Both the position numbers and the translations under genes were made by a program. Below the pieces are notes generated by a model. That model did no database searches, was not told the DNA's origin, and saw only the letters and a list, made by a program, of their open reading frames with translations. Source: Occallatibacter sp. (GTDB lineage Bacteria; Acidobacteriota; Terriglobia; Terriglobales; Acidobacteriaceae). Taken from it: a stretch of DNA of 45,435 bases. The first letter of the stretch is position 1, and the number at the start of each line of letters is the position of its first letter. The stretch lies in contig JADGNO010000172.1 of assembly GCA_017883405.1 (NCBI GenBank), positions 1-45,435 of the forward strand. Direction: 5' to 3'. Of this stretch, positions 32,041 to 41,525 are shown piece by piece.

Positions 32041-33039
32041 TCAGATCCGTGTGCTGCCTTTTTCCACGGTAGCTATCTCGTTTTGCGGATTGATCAGGGG
32101 CTTGGTTGAGAACAGCCCGCGAATGTGATTCGTGGTCACGATCCAGGGCAATGCTAGGGAAAAAATAAATCGCGCCGTAATAGCTCCCAACCCATATCGG
32201 ACCAGGTCTTTCCAATCGAAACGAAACGCAACCCACAGCTCAAATACCAGAACGGCCAACAAAGGAATAACGCTCCATGGCAGTAGAGCCAACGCTGCTA
32301 GCTCAACAATGCATCGCTCGGCATTGCGGACCAAGCGCGACCAGCGCACTCGCGCCTGACCGTCGCAGGCAGCGTATCGTCCCATCTTCTCTATCGCAGT
32401 TTGCAACGTGAACTGCGGAGCATAGAGCGCTTTCGCTTTGGAAATAAATGCGGGCGTCGTCTGTTTCCGCGCCTCAAGATCAAACAAGGTGTCTTCGCCT
32501 AAGAGCACGTGTTCGGGAAATCCGCCGATCTTTTCCCAAAAGCTTCTGGTGAATGCCATGGACCGCGCTGTGCACGATTTGATCGGCGCGTCAGCAGCAA
32601 GCCGGATTCCGAAGAACGGCGCGGCCGCCACATCCCACACAGTACAAATTTCCGCGTCGACGCACGAACCGCCCAGAGCGTACTCAGCTTTGCCGCTCAG
32701 CAGCGGGGCGACCAGATTTCCAAGCCAGTCAGGAGCATACCGGCATCCAGCGTCGGCGCACGCAATCACATCCGATTTTGCCGCCCTGATGGCGACATTC
32801 CGGCCTCGCGCAATGGGCCCCGGAGAGTTTTTAAGGTTGCAGCTCTCATCGCGAATAGGCGCCAGCCGCTCATCCCTCGCCTGCAATGCGACAAGCCGCT
32901 CCCATGTTCCGTCGGTGGAACCCCCGTCAACGACGATCACTTCGTTTGCGGGAGGCTCCTGCGCCAGCAGACTCGTCACCAACCGCTCAATGTCTCCGAC
33001 TTCGTTGAGGACTGTGGCGACAATGGTTACAGACTGCAT
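32041..33039 (-). CDS. Glycosyltransferase family 2 with C-terminal membrane segments
   Basis: 332 residues. GT-A fold: SVTIVATVLNEVGDIERLV at the N-terminus, VDGGSTDGT (residues 38-46) for nucleotide-sugar binding, the RGRNVAIRAAKSDVIACADA segment with the acidic motif at about 95-98, and an ED motif in LLGEDTLFDLE. Two or three hydrophobic helices follow after residue 240 (LAALALLPWSVIPLLAVLVF, RFIFSLALPWIV), anchoring it in the inner membrane. It transfers a sugar to a lipid or growing glycan. A -10-like TATACT ends seven bases before the ATG, so the mRNA may be nearly leaderless. Confidence 0.88.
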   Translation of the reverse strand: MQSVTIVATVLNEVGDIERLVTSLLAQEPPANEVIVVDGGSTDGTWERLVALQARDERLAPIRDESCNLKNSPGPIARGRNVAIRAAKSDVIACADAGCRYAPDWLGNLVAPLLSGKAEYALGGSCVDAEICTVWDVAAAPFFGIRLAADAPIKSCTARSMAFTRSFWEKIGGFPEHVLLGEDTLFDLEARKQTTPAFISKAKALYAPQFTLQTAIEKMGRYAACDGQARVRWSRLVRNAERCIVELAALALLPWSVIPLLAVLVFELWVAFRFDWKDLVRYGLGAITARFIFSLALPWIVTTNHIRGLFSTKPLINPQNEIATVEKGSTRI

Positions 33040-33045
33040 GGAGAC

Positions 33046-33051
33046 AGTATA
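33046..33051 (-). promoter_or_regulatory. -10 element immediately before the glycosyltransferase ATG
   Basis: TATACT on the minus strand with its end six bases from the start codon. A transcript starting the usual 6-7 bases downstream would begin at or next to the ATG. No -35 match is seen, and no ribosome site precedes the ATG. Confidence 0.35.
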
Positions 33052-33142
33052 GCGGGACGTTAATGTGCCGGTTCGATTCCACCGCGTTGTCCTAAACCAG
33101 GGTAGAAACTTCTTTTCGGCTCAATATCCTATACTTCTCTTT

Positions 33143-33172
33143 CATGTGACAGGCATGTGCATCGCCCATGTG
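33143..33172 (+). repeat. Three direct CATGTG repeats upstream of the FkbM gene
   Basis: CATGTG at 33143, 33154 and 33167, spaced 11 and 13 bases, just downstream of a TATACT (33130-33135) and 50-78 bases before the GTG at 33221. The near-helical spacing suggests a protein-binding array or leader structure. Confidence 0.35.
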
Positions 33173-33220
33173 ATTTTCATCGTGAAATAAAATTCGGCAA
33201 AGCCAAAGAGGGCACTGACA

Positions 33221-33985
33221 GTGATTCGCATTCCACGCGCAGTCTACAAGCGAATGGGGGTACTCCATCTCGGACGTCGCAGAGTGATAGATTTGGTGGA
33301 CTTCATCCAGGATCGCAAAATCGACGTGGTCATTGACGTTGGAGCGAACCTGGGCCAGTTTGGCGATGCCCTGCGTGCTGATGGATATCGAGGCCGGATC
33401 GTATCGTTTGAACCGATTGGAGCCGAGTTCGAAGTCCTTTCAAAAAAAGCGGCGGCAGATGGCAATTGGGAAGCGCATCGTTGCGCGGTTGGTGCAACCG
33501 CTGGAACGGCTCAACTGCATGTTTCTAAATTGTCGGTTTATAGCTCCATCCTGGGGCTCGCGGAAACGGCGCAACTTCACGACGACCGTGTGGCCACGGA
33601 TCACATTGAAGAAGTTCCCGTCTGCACAATCGATGAAGTCGCATCAGGAATGACGGGCAGAATTTTTTTAAAAGTCGACACCCAGGGCTACGAAAAACAG
33701 GTGCTGGAAGGTAGCGCGAAGACCCTTCCGAAACTGTATGGGATCATGCTGGAGCTTCCTGTTATTCGCATTTACGACGGACAGTGGCAGTTTCAAGAAG
33801 CGTTGGATACTATGTTTTCTCTTGGCTTTGCACCTGCGCAAATTCAACCCGTGGGCTATCACGGAGCCGACAAAGTATCGGCCACGGAATTTGATTGCAT
33901 CTTTCGGCCCTTGAGCTTCCTGGATGGTGCAACGGGTACCGGTAAAGTCGAAAGCAACCAAACAAGCTCACAAGCTTCTCATTGA
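33221..33985 (+). CDS. FkbM-family methyltransferase
   Basis: 254 residues from a GTG at 33221, with GAGGG eight bases upstream. VVIDVGANLGQFGDALRADG (about residues 36-55) is the SAM-binding motif I, RIVSFEPIGAEFEVL motif II, and FLKVDTQGYEKQVLEGSAKT the FkbM-specific central motif with VDTQGYE. The family O-methylates sugars or polyketides; in capsule or O-antigen loci the target is usually a sugar. Length is normal and no signal peptide is present. It is divergent from the glycosyltransferase; together with the methyltransferase at 31378 this gives two methyltransferases flanking a glycosyltransferase. Confidence 0.9.
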   Translation: MIRIPRAVYKRMGVLHLGRRRVIDLVDFIQDRKIDVVIDVGANLGQFGDALRADGYRGRIVSFEPIGAEFEVLSKKAAADGNWEAHRCAVGATAGTAQLHVSKLSVYSSILGLAETAQLHDDRVATDHIEEVPVCTIDEVASGMTGRIFLKVDTQGYEKQVLEGSAKTLPKLYGIMLELPVIRIYDGQWQFQEALDTMFSLGFAPAQIQPVGYHGADKVSATEFDCIFRPLSFLDGATGTGKVESNQTSSQASH

Positions 33986-34079
33986 TTTGCCGAGTCTGAT
34001 TATCGATTGCCATTTTGAAAGCCTGGTTCAATAAAAGATGGCCGATTCGCTCTGACGAATGTTTGAGGTTCTTTCTCGA

Positions 34080-34910
34080 ATGAAGACCGTTGAAATGGCA
34101 GGCCGGACGGTTCCGGTGCTGGGGCAGGGGACATGGAACATTGGCGATTCCAACTCCAGTCGAGCATCTGAAATCGCAACTCTTCGCCGTGGCATTGAAT
34201 GCGGCCTGACGCTGGTCGACACCGCTGAAATGTACGGTTCAGGCCGTTCTGAGAGCCTGGTGGGCGAAGCCATCGGTGGCCAGCGCGATCGCGCATATCT
34301 CGTCACCAAGGTGTTGCCATCGAATGCCTCTTTAGACGGAACCGTGCGCGCGTGCGAGGCGAGCCTCAAACGACTTCGCACTGAAGCGATCGATCTTTAT
34401 CTTTTACATTGGCGCGGCCGCTATCCGCTGCACGAAACGGTCCGAGCATTCGAGCGCCTTCTGAATGAAGGCAAAATTCGCGCCTGGGGCGTTTCGAACT
34501 TCGACGTGGACGACATGGAAGAACTGTTTGCCACGCCCGGTGGAACGGAATGCGCGGCCAACCAGGTGCTCTATAACCCGGAGCACAGAGGCATCGAGTA
34601 CGACTTGCTGCCCTGGTGCCGGCAAAACGGCGTTACCGTGATGGCCTACTCGCCGGTAGGGCAGGGAGGCAGGCTGCTTTCGTCCGCGGCCCTACGTTGC
34701 GTGGCTGGACGGCACGGTGTTTCCACTGCACAGGTTGCGCTTGCGTGGTGCCTGCGGCAGCCGCTCGTGGCCATTCCCAAAGCCAGCGCCGTCAGGCATG
34801 TAGTGGAGAATGCCGCGGCTGCCGGCCTGAAATTGGACGCCGAGGATCTGGCAGCGATCGACAAGGCTTATCCGCCGCCGCAGCGCAAGCACTCGCTCGA
34901 CATGCTGTGA
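34080..34910 (+). CDS. Aldo/keto reductase
   Basis: 276 residues from the ATG at 34080, where the family's usual start (MKTVEMAGRTVPVLGQGTW) lies; an ATG at 34059 adds seven residues. TIM barrel with the full catalytic tetrad D47, Y52, K77 and H110 (LVDTAEMYGSG, LVTKVLPS, LYLLHWRG), GVSNFDVDDMEEL for substrate positioning, and the NADPH-binding end IPKASAVRHVVENAAA. Reduces aldehydes or ketones with NADPH in the cytoplasm; substrate unknown. The nearest known subgroup is the YeaE/2,5-diketo-D-gluconate reductase-like set. It stands alone before the rplU promoter. Confidence 0.92.
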   Translation: MKTVEMAGRTVPVLGQGTWNIGDSNSSRASEIATLRRGIECGLTLVDTAEMYGSGRSESLVGEAIGGQRDRAYLVTKVLPSNASLDGTVRACEASLKRLRTEAIDLYLLHWRGRYPLHETVRAFERLLNEGKIRAWGVSNFDVDDMEELFATPGGTECAANQVLYNPEHRGIEYDLLPWCRQNGVTVMAYSPVGQGGRLLSSAALRCVAGRHGVSTAQVALAWCLRQPLVAIPKASAVRHVVENAAAAGLKLDAEDLAAIDKAYPPPQRKHSLDML

Positions 34911-34940
34911 TTGACCCAGCCCTCGGTTTAACGGTAGAAT
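34911..34940 (+). promoter_or_regulatory. Sigma-70 promoter of rplU-rpmA
   Basis: -35 TTGACC (34911-34916), 18-base spacer, -10 TAGAAT (34935-34940). The -35 starts one base after the aldo/keto reductase stop. Predicted start near 34947 gives a leader of about 224 bases. Confidence 0.6.
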
Positions 34941-34946
34941 CGTAGA

Positions 34947-35170
34947 GTTTGGCGATGCACTCCTTTTGGCGTGCGCGGGAGTATTGTGGGTCTCCGCCGG
35001 TTATGGCGTGTGTGCGGCTCACCTTCCGATGCAGTATTTGTCTGTATCCGCCCCACGGTCAAATCAGGGATACCCAGCCAGGGACGCCCAGGTTTCGCCG
35101 TAATCAGCACACGGATCAAGAGTTTAAGGCGCCTGATCAGGTCAAGGGTCAGAGTGCCGGAGGATTTGTC
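34947..35170 (+). promoter_or_regulatory. Long leader of the rplU-rpmA mRNA
   Basis: About 224 untranslated bases between the predicted transcript start and the L21 ATG. It contains the palindrome CCTGATCAGG (35132-35141) and GC-rich inverted segments. Such length is suggestive of an autogenous leader of the ribosomal protein operon, but I cannot identify a known L21 leader structure by eye. The open frame that crosses it has no ribosome site. Confidence 0.4.
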
Positions 35171-35497
35171 ATGTACGCAGTTATTCGCACCGGCGGCAAG
35201 CAATACCGCGTCGCTCCCGGCGATGTCGTCAAGATTGAGACCGCCGCCTCCGACAACCAGACCATTGAGTTCAGCGATGTGCTGGCCGTTTCCGGCGAGC
35301 CTGGAACAGTAGCCAAGCCCTCCACTGCCAAGGTGACCGCAGAGGTCGTCCGCGAGGGCCGCGGCGACAAGATCCTCGTATTTCACCTGAAGCGGAAGAA
35401 GCAGTACAAGAAGCTGCAGGGACACCGCCAGAATTTTACTGAGGTGCGCATCAAGGCCATTGAGGCCGACGGCGTTACCTACACCGCTGCCAAGTAA
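35171..35497 (+). CDS. rplU: 50S ribosomal protein L21
   Basis: 108 residues from the ATG at 35171, with GGAGG seven bases upstream; the longer frame upstream is leader, not protein. MYAVIRTGGKQYRVAPGDVV at the N-terminus and the C-terminal VFHLKRKKQYKKLQGHRQNF, then TEVRI, are the L21 signatures; the latter contacts 23S rRNA. It binds early in assembly of the large subunit. First gene of the rplU-rpmA operon, 33 bases before rpmA, a universal arrangement; obg usually follows but does not here. Confidence 0.97.
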   Translation: MYAVIRTGGKQYRVAPGDVVKIETAASDNQTIEFSDVLAVSGEPGTVAKPSTAKVTAEVVREGRGDKILVFHLKRKKQYKKLQGHRQNFTEVRIKAIEADGVTYTAAK

Positions 35498-35530
35498 GCG
35501 CGGAATCAGACTTCAGAAGGGATTAAGGCA

Positions 35531-35791
35531 ATGGCACATAAAAAGGGTGGAGGCAGCTCCACAAACGGACGCGACTCAAATGCACAGCGGCTGGGCGTAA
35601 AAGCCTTCGGCGGCCAACTCGTCACTGGCGGCTCCATCATCATGCGCCAGCGTGGCACCAAGATTAAACCCGGCCTGAACGTTGGCCTGGGTTCTGACGA
35701 TACGCTGTTCGCCAAGGTGAGCGGCCGCGTCAAGTTCTCTGACCACGGCAATCGTGGTCGCTTTGCTTCCATTGAGCCGGTCAGCGAATAG
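35531..35791 (+). CDS. rpmA: 50S ribosomal protein L27
   Basis: 86 residues, normal length. [20 protein letters not shown] at the N-terminus is the flexible tail that reaches the peptidyl-transferase centre, with [20 protein letters not shown] and the C-terminal [20 protein letters not shown] completing the fold. The tail begins directly at the methionine, without the cleavable extension seen in Firmicutes. Second gene of the operon, GAAGGG lies upstream, and a strong terminator follows at 35846-35876. Confidence 0.97.
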   Translation: MAHKKGGGSSTNGRDSNAQRLGVKAFGGQLVTGGSIIMRQRGTKIKPGLNVGLGSDDTLFAKVSGRVKFSDHGNRGRFASIEPVSE

Positions 35792-35845
35792 CGCTCCCCG
35801 GTTCGCGGGCTTGGAGTCCGAACAGTTCTTAGCAATCTGCAAAAT

Positions 35846-35876
35846 AAAAAGACCGCGGCATTGCCGCGGTCTTTTT
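35846..35876. terminator. Bidirectional intrinsic terminator after rpmA
   Basis: AAAAAGACCGCGGC against GCCGCGGTCTTTTT, a perfect 14-bp stem with a three-base loop and runs of A and T on both sides. It sits 54 bases past rpmA and 25 bases from the end of the convergent membrane-protein gene, serving both. Confidence 0.93.
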
Positions 35877-35901
35877 GTCACTGGCCTGTTTCTGGTTTAA
35901 C

Positions 35902-36792
35902 TTACGATTCTGATTCGCGGCCCTTCAGGTTTCGCGTGAGCACCTTCTCCACAACCTTTTCTACGTCCGTCAGGAAGAAGCTGTTGGCAGGCTGCTGCAC
36001 GGCGATCTGGGTACCCGTGTGGCCCAGGGCTGATGCGATTTCATTCCAGCGGTAGATAGTGGAATTCGCGGGCATCATGAGTGGTTTCCGCGCCGCCTCA
36101 GGGAATGCGCAGTACGAAACCCAGATGGCCAGCGATACCAGGATCATGGCTTCATAAATAAATTGCAGGTTGGCAGTCATCGACGGCGTTCTCGGGATCA
36201 ATGCAGCAAACACAAAATCGTTTGCAGACATGACGCCGAAGCCCAGCGCAATCCCGAACGCCATGTCACGAATGGACAGGCGCAGGGCATTCATGCTGAG
36301 ACACAGGAAAGCCAGCAGGCAAAGTTCAAGCACGCTGACCGAACGCATGAGTCCGATTGCTACGTCGGGAACCGCGGCGATTCCGTGGTGGACGAAGGAG
36401 ATGGACGAGAAAGTGAGAACCACGGAAACAAGGATCGCCCAGCGGAAGATCACAATGCCGATCTTCATCAGGCCAGGCAGAGCCGAAAGCGCAGAGCGAA
36501 ATACTTCAACACTCACCAGCAGCAGCAACACCGCGCTGGCAAGGTATACCGCCCAATACGCATAAAAATAAAGTTTGTAGTAGTCGTGTCCCCACGGCTG
36601 TGTAGACATGTACAGGGCAGCCAGAAGCATCGGCATGGAGGCGACGCGCAAGCCCAGATAGGCGCCCATGAATGGGAAACGGCGATACAGTTTCCGATTC
36701 CAGAACAGGAAGCCGATCAGCGCCCAAAGGCTGAACTCAGTCACGCTCAACGCCGACATTGCGAGTTGTGAGGTCATAGGGCTGAATGCCAT
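35902..36792 (-). CDS. Multi-span membrane protein of unknown function (7-8 helices)
   Basis: 296 residues with seven or eight transmembrane helices spread over residues 10-235: for example LSVTEFSLWALIGFLFW, LGLRVASMPMLLAALYM, YAYWAVYLASAVLLLLVSVE, MKIGIVIFRWAILVSVVLTF and IYEAMILVSLAIWVSYCAF. A ~60-residue soluble C-terminal tail follows (KPLMMPANSTIYRWNEIASA...EKVVEKVLTRNLKGRESES). I recall similar proteins recurring in Acidobacteriota genomes without assigned function; no known receptor or transporter motif is visible. It has its own promoter at 36812-36840 and lies 96 bases downstream of the secreted-peptide gene on the same strand. Confidence 0.8.
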   Translation of the reverse strand: MAFSPMTSQLAMSALSVTEFSLWALIGFLFWNRKLYRRFPFMGAYLGLRVASMPMLLAALYMSTQPWGHDYYKLYFYAYWAVYLASAVLLLLVSVEVFRSALSALPGLMKIGIVIFRWAILVSVVLTFSSISFVHHGIAAVPDVAIGLMRSVSVLELCLLAFLCLSMNALRLSIRDMAFGIALGFGVMSANDFVFAALIPRTPSMTANLQFIYEAMILVSLAIWVSYCAFPEAARKPLMMPANSTIYRWNEIASALGHTGTQIAVQQPANSFFLTDVEKVVEKVLTRNLKGRESES

Positions 36793-36811
36793 TCAGTTTA
36801 AGAACCCTCTC

Positions 36812-36840
36812 AGAATAGCGCCATTCTCTGACCCTCTCAA
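36812..36840 (-). promoter_or_regulatory. Sigma-70 promoter of the multi-span membrane protein gene
   Basis: On the minus strand -35 TTGAGA (36835-36840), 17-base spacer, -10 TATTCT (36812-36817). The predicted start is near 36805, only about 13 bases before the ATG. Two direct CCCTCTCA repeats (plus-strand sense, near 36805 and 36832) flank the -10 region. Confidence 0.55.
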
Positions 36841-36888
36841 CCCGCAAAGGCGACATCGATATACCACTTTGGTGTTACTGGCTTCTAA

Positions 36889-37074
36889 CTAGCGGGCGTG
36901 CGATCCCCACGGATCCGGCGGACAGGGTGCGTTCGGCCCGCAAATGGGCACGGGCAAACCGGTGGTCGCGGAGAGGTGATTCGCTACGGTGGAGGTGGTT
37001 GCCGAGGAGAGCGAAACAGCGGCGGCGCCGGCGAGAACGAAGGTCAATGCGAATGCCCTGATTACGAATTTCAT
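36889..37074 (-). CDS. Short secreted peptide with Pro/Cys-rich C-terminus (61 aa)
   Basis: 61 residues from the ATG at 37074, where GAGG nine bases upstream decides the start. Signal peptide MKFVIRAFALTFVLAGAAAV with likely cleavage after residue 19-25, leaving a mature peptide of 35-40 residues: a Ser/Thr/Ala stretch (SSATTSTVANHLSATTG) and the end LPVPICGPNAPCPPDPWGSH, with two cysteines and seven prolines in the last twenty-odd residues. No family recognised. Ends of this type suggest a processed or disulfide-bonded exported peptide. Upstream lies an AT-rich palindrome-dense island, downstream the multi-span membrane protein. A signalling or antimicrobial role is speculation. Confidence 0.65.
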   Translation of the reverse strand: MKFVIRAFALTFVLAGAAAVSLSSATTSTVANHLSATTGLPVPICGPNAPCPPDPWGSHAR

Positions 37075-37182
37075 CGGTAGTAACCTCATCCAGGAATGAT
37101 CTAGCTTAAACATTGCATCTAAGCAGGAGCCATCATAGAGTAATCTTGCGATTAAGTCTAATTACTTCAAGCATATACTCAA

Positions 37183-37205
37183 TTAGTAATCTTATCTATT
37201 ACTAA
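37183..37205. promoter_or_regulatory. Inverted repeat TTAGTAAT-N7-ATTACTAA
   Basis: A perfect 8-bp inverted repeat with a 7-base centre, about 110 bases before the peptide gene's start and 248 before gyrB. It looks like an operator for a dimeric regulator; the partner is unknown. Confidence 0.5.
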
Positions 37206-37309
37206 CGTAACAAAATGCGTCTATTTTCAGCGTTGAGAATGGCTCGAAATCGGCCTCAAAAGTACATCTGAAGGCACCTTTTTTCGCCCTATTTTGCACC
37301 GCACTCGCG

Positions 37310-37318
37310 TGCTAAAAT
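37310..37318 (+). promoter_or_regulatory. Extended -10 promoter of gyrB
   Basis: TGCTAAAAT matches the extended -10 TGnTATAAT at 8 of 9. It shares CGTGCTA with the cold-shock promoter at 6436-6446. Predicted start near 37325, leader of about 128 bases. Confidence 0.45.
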
Positions 37319-37365
37319 AGAGGAAGTCAGAAGGGTTCGAAAGCACTCGATTTTCATGCGGTTAA

Positions 37366-40080
<2,715 letters not shown>

Positions 40081-40083
40081 CCA

Positions 40084-40142
40084 CCAGGGCGGCGTGTCGG
40101 GAGTGATTCTGAATCCGCCCACTCCCACTTGCCGCCACCTGG
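40084..40142 (+). other. Long hairpin between gyrB and the lipoprotein gene
   Basis: Nested stems: CCAGG (40084-40088) with CCTGG (40138-40142), GCGGC with GCCGC just inside, and GGGAGTG (40099-40105) with CACTCCC (40120-40126), around a 14-base loop. There is no T run, so it is not a standard intrinsic terminator. It may stop RNase decay, attenuate or mark processing of a gyrB read-through transcript. Confidence 0.5.
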
Positions 40143-40167
40143 AACCATTCCCCGAGGAGTCCGTGCA

Positions 40168-40932
40168 ATGAATTCCTATCGCAAAATTGTTCCATTTGCC
40201 ATGGTGGCGCTGGCCTCAACGATGGCATTCAGCGGCTGCAAGTCAAATACGCAGCAGGCCACCTCGCAACCAGCCGATACGCAGACGAGCGCGGCGCAGC
40301 CAAATGGCTCTTCCGCGGCTCCATCGTCGAGCACTTCATCCGGACAGGGTGCTCCAAGTGCACAGCAGGGGCCATATCCGCAGGCAGCTCAGTCCCAGCC
40401 GGCTCCGGCCGCTCCCACGGCAATCGTTCTGCCTGAGGGCACGACGATCCGTGTGCGTCTTGATCAGGATCTCGGCTCAAAGATTTCGCAGCCGGGCGAC
40501 TCCTTTACCGCGACCGTGGCCGACGATGTTCAAGTCGACGGCAGGACGGCAATTGCGCGAGGATCGCGCGCCGACGGCGCTGTGATCGATGCGAAGCCAC
40601 TTGGCAAGTTCAAGGGCGGCGCCGCACTGGTGGTCAAGCTTGAGCGCGTTACGACGAGCTACGGCAGCTATCCTGTTTCGACGAGCTCCGTACAGCGCGC
40701 TGAGCAGGGCAAAGGCAAGCGCACCGCGATATTCGCCGGCGGCGGCGCCGGGCTTGGCGCCTTGATTGGCGGCCTGGCGGGTGGCGGCAAAGGCGCTGCC
40801 ATTGGCGCGCTGGCCGGTGGCGGTGCAGGAACAGCAGGCGGCGCGATGACGGGCAATAAGCAAATTGTGCTTCCGGCAGAAACGCTGCTTACTTTCAAGC
40901 TCGAGCAGCCTGTACACATTCAGCCACGCTAG
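40168..40932 (+). CDS. Lipoprotein with glycine-zipper segment
   Basis: 254 residues from the ATG at 40168, with GAGGAG eight bases upstream. Signal sequence [20 protein letters not shown] followed by the lipobox FSGC (Cys 25). Then a Ser/Gln/Pro-rich linker of about 70 residues, a beta-rich domain at about 95-180 ([40 protein letters not shown]) and a glycine-zipper membrane segment at about 190-230 ([16 protein letters not shown]). The beta domain resembles the TrbI/VirB10-like fold segments annotated in acidobacterial lipoproteins, by pattern only. Envelope role is inferred. Confidence 0.78.
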   Translation: MNSYRKIVPFAMVALASTMAFSGCKSNTQQATSQPADTQTSAAQPNGSSAAPSSSTSSGQGAPSAQQGPYPQAAQSQPAPAAPTAIVLPEGTTIRVRLDQDLGSKISQPGDSFTATVADDVQVDGRTAIARGSRADGAVIDAKPLGKFKGGAALVVKLERVTTSYGSYPVSTSSVQRAEQGKGKRTAIFAGGGAGLGALIGGLAGGGKGAAIGALAGGGAGTAGGAMTGNKQIVLPAETLLTFKLEQPVHIQPR

Positions 40933-40965
40933 CGTCTGCCCAGTAATCATAATGATTAAATCTCC

Positions 40966-41022
40966 AAAAGGCTGCGGGGCCTCGGATTTCGTATCATACG
41001 AACTCCGGGCTCGCAGCCTTTT
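40966..41022 (+). terminator. Long-stem intrinsic terminator
   Basis: Outer stem AAAAGGCTGCG (40966-40976) with CGCAGCCTTTT (41012-41022), inner hairpin TTCGTAT-C-ATACGAA, with mostly paired GC-rich sequence between. A T run follows (TTTTTA). It ends the lipoprotein transcript; the cupin gene starts 25 bases later. Confidence 0.85.
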
Positions 41023-41046
41023 TACTGCGGCCAATCAGGTGAACGA

Positions 41047-41481
41047 ATGAGAATCCCCGTCCTTTGTCTCGCAATCGTTTCCTCGGCATGGGCGTCGGCA
41101 GGTGCGCAGACTGCCGCTCCCAATCCGCTGGTAACCTCGCGCGCTTTTGTTTTCGAACAGATGAAGCCGCGGACCAACGCCAACGGGTCTGAAAGCCGCA
41201 ACTTTTTTAGCGGCACATTGGCAACGGGTGAATCGATCGGCGTGCACGAATCGGTACAGCCGGCAGGAACGGTTCCCCCCGCGCCGCACAAAATCCAGCA
41301 CTCAGAGCTGATCGTGATTCAGGAAGGCACCGTTGAATACCATCACGACGGCGTAGTGGAGCGCGCCGGCGCCGGCAGCATTCTCTACGTCAAGATCGGC
41401 ACGGAGCATTTCGTTGCCAACGTCGGCGACGGTCCTGCAAAATACGCTGTGATCCAAATCGGCGGCGACACCAAAAAGTGA
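41047..41481 (+). CDS. Exported cupin-domain protein
   Basis: 144 residues. Signal peptide MRIPVLCLAIVSSAWASAGA, cleaved before QTAAPNP. The rest is one cupin beta-barrel: the first motif ends near HKIQHSELIVIQEGTVEYHH (H-x(n)-E pattern of metal ligands), and the second is GSILYVKIGTEHFVANVGDG with the second His. Such small exported cupins bind a metal and may act as isomerases or dioxygenases; the reaction is unknown. The ribosome site is weak. It follows a terminator, so has its own promoter, and is followed 44 bases later by the D-2-hydroxyacid dehydrogenase gene, possibly the same unit. Confidence 0.85.
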   Translation: MRIPVLCLAIVSSAWASAGAQTAAPNPLVTSRAFVFEQMKPRTNANGSESRNFFSGTLATGESIGVHESVQPAGTVPPAPHKIQHSELIVIQEGTVEYHHDGVVERAGAGSILYVKIGTEHFVANVGDGPAKYAVIQIGGDTKK

Positions 41482-41525
41482 CCCTGTCCTGAAATACTGA
41501 TTCACAACGGGAGCGATCCATACCA

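Noticed and set aside
33068-33085. GGTTCGATTCC, resembling a tRNA T-loop
   Set aside because: The flanking bases do not form a T-stem and no D-arm, anticodon arm or acceptor stem can be placed upstream.
34949-35170. N-terminal extension of L21
   Set aside because: L21 is about 100 residues and begins at MYAVIRTGGK, with GGAGG at the right distance; the extension is leader sequence.
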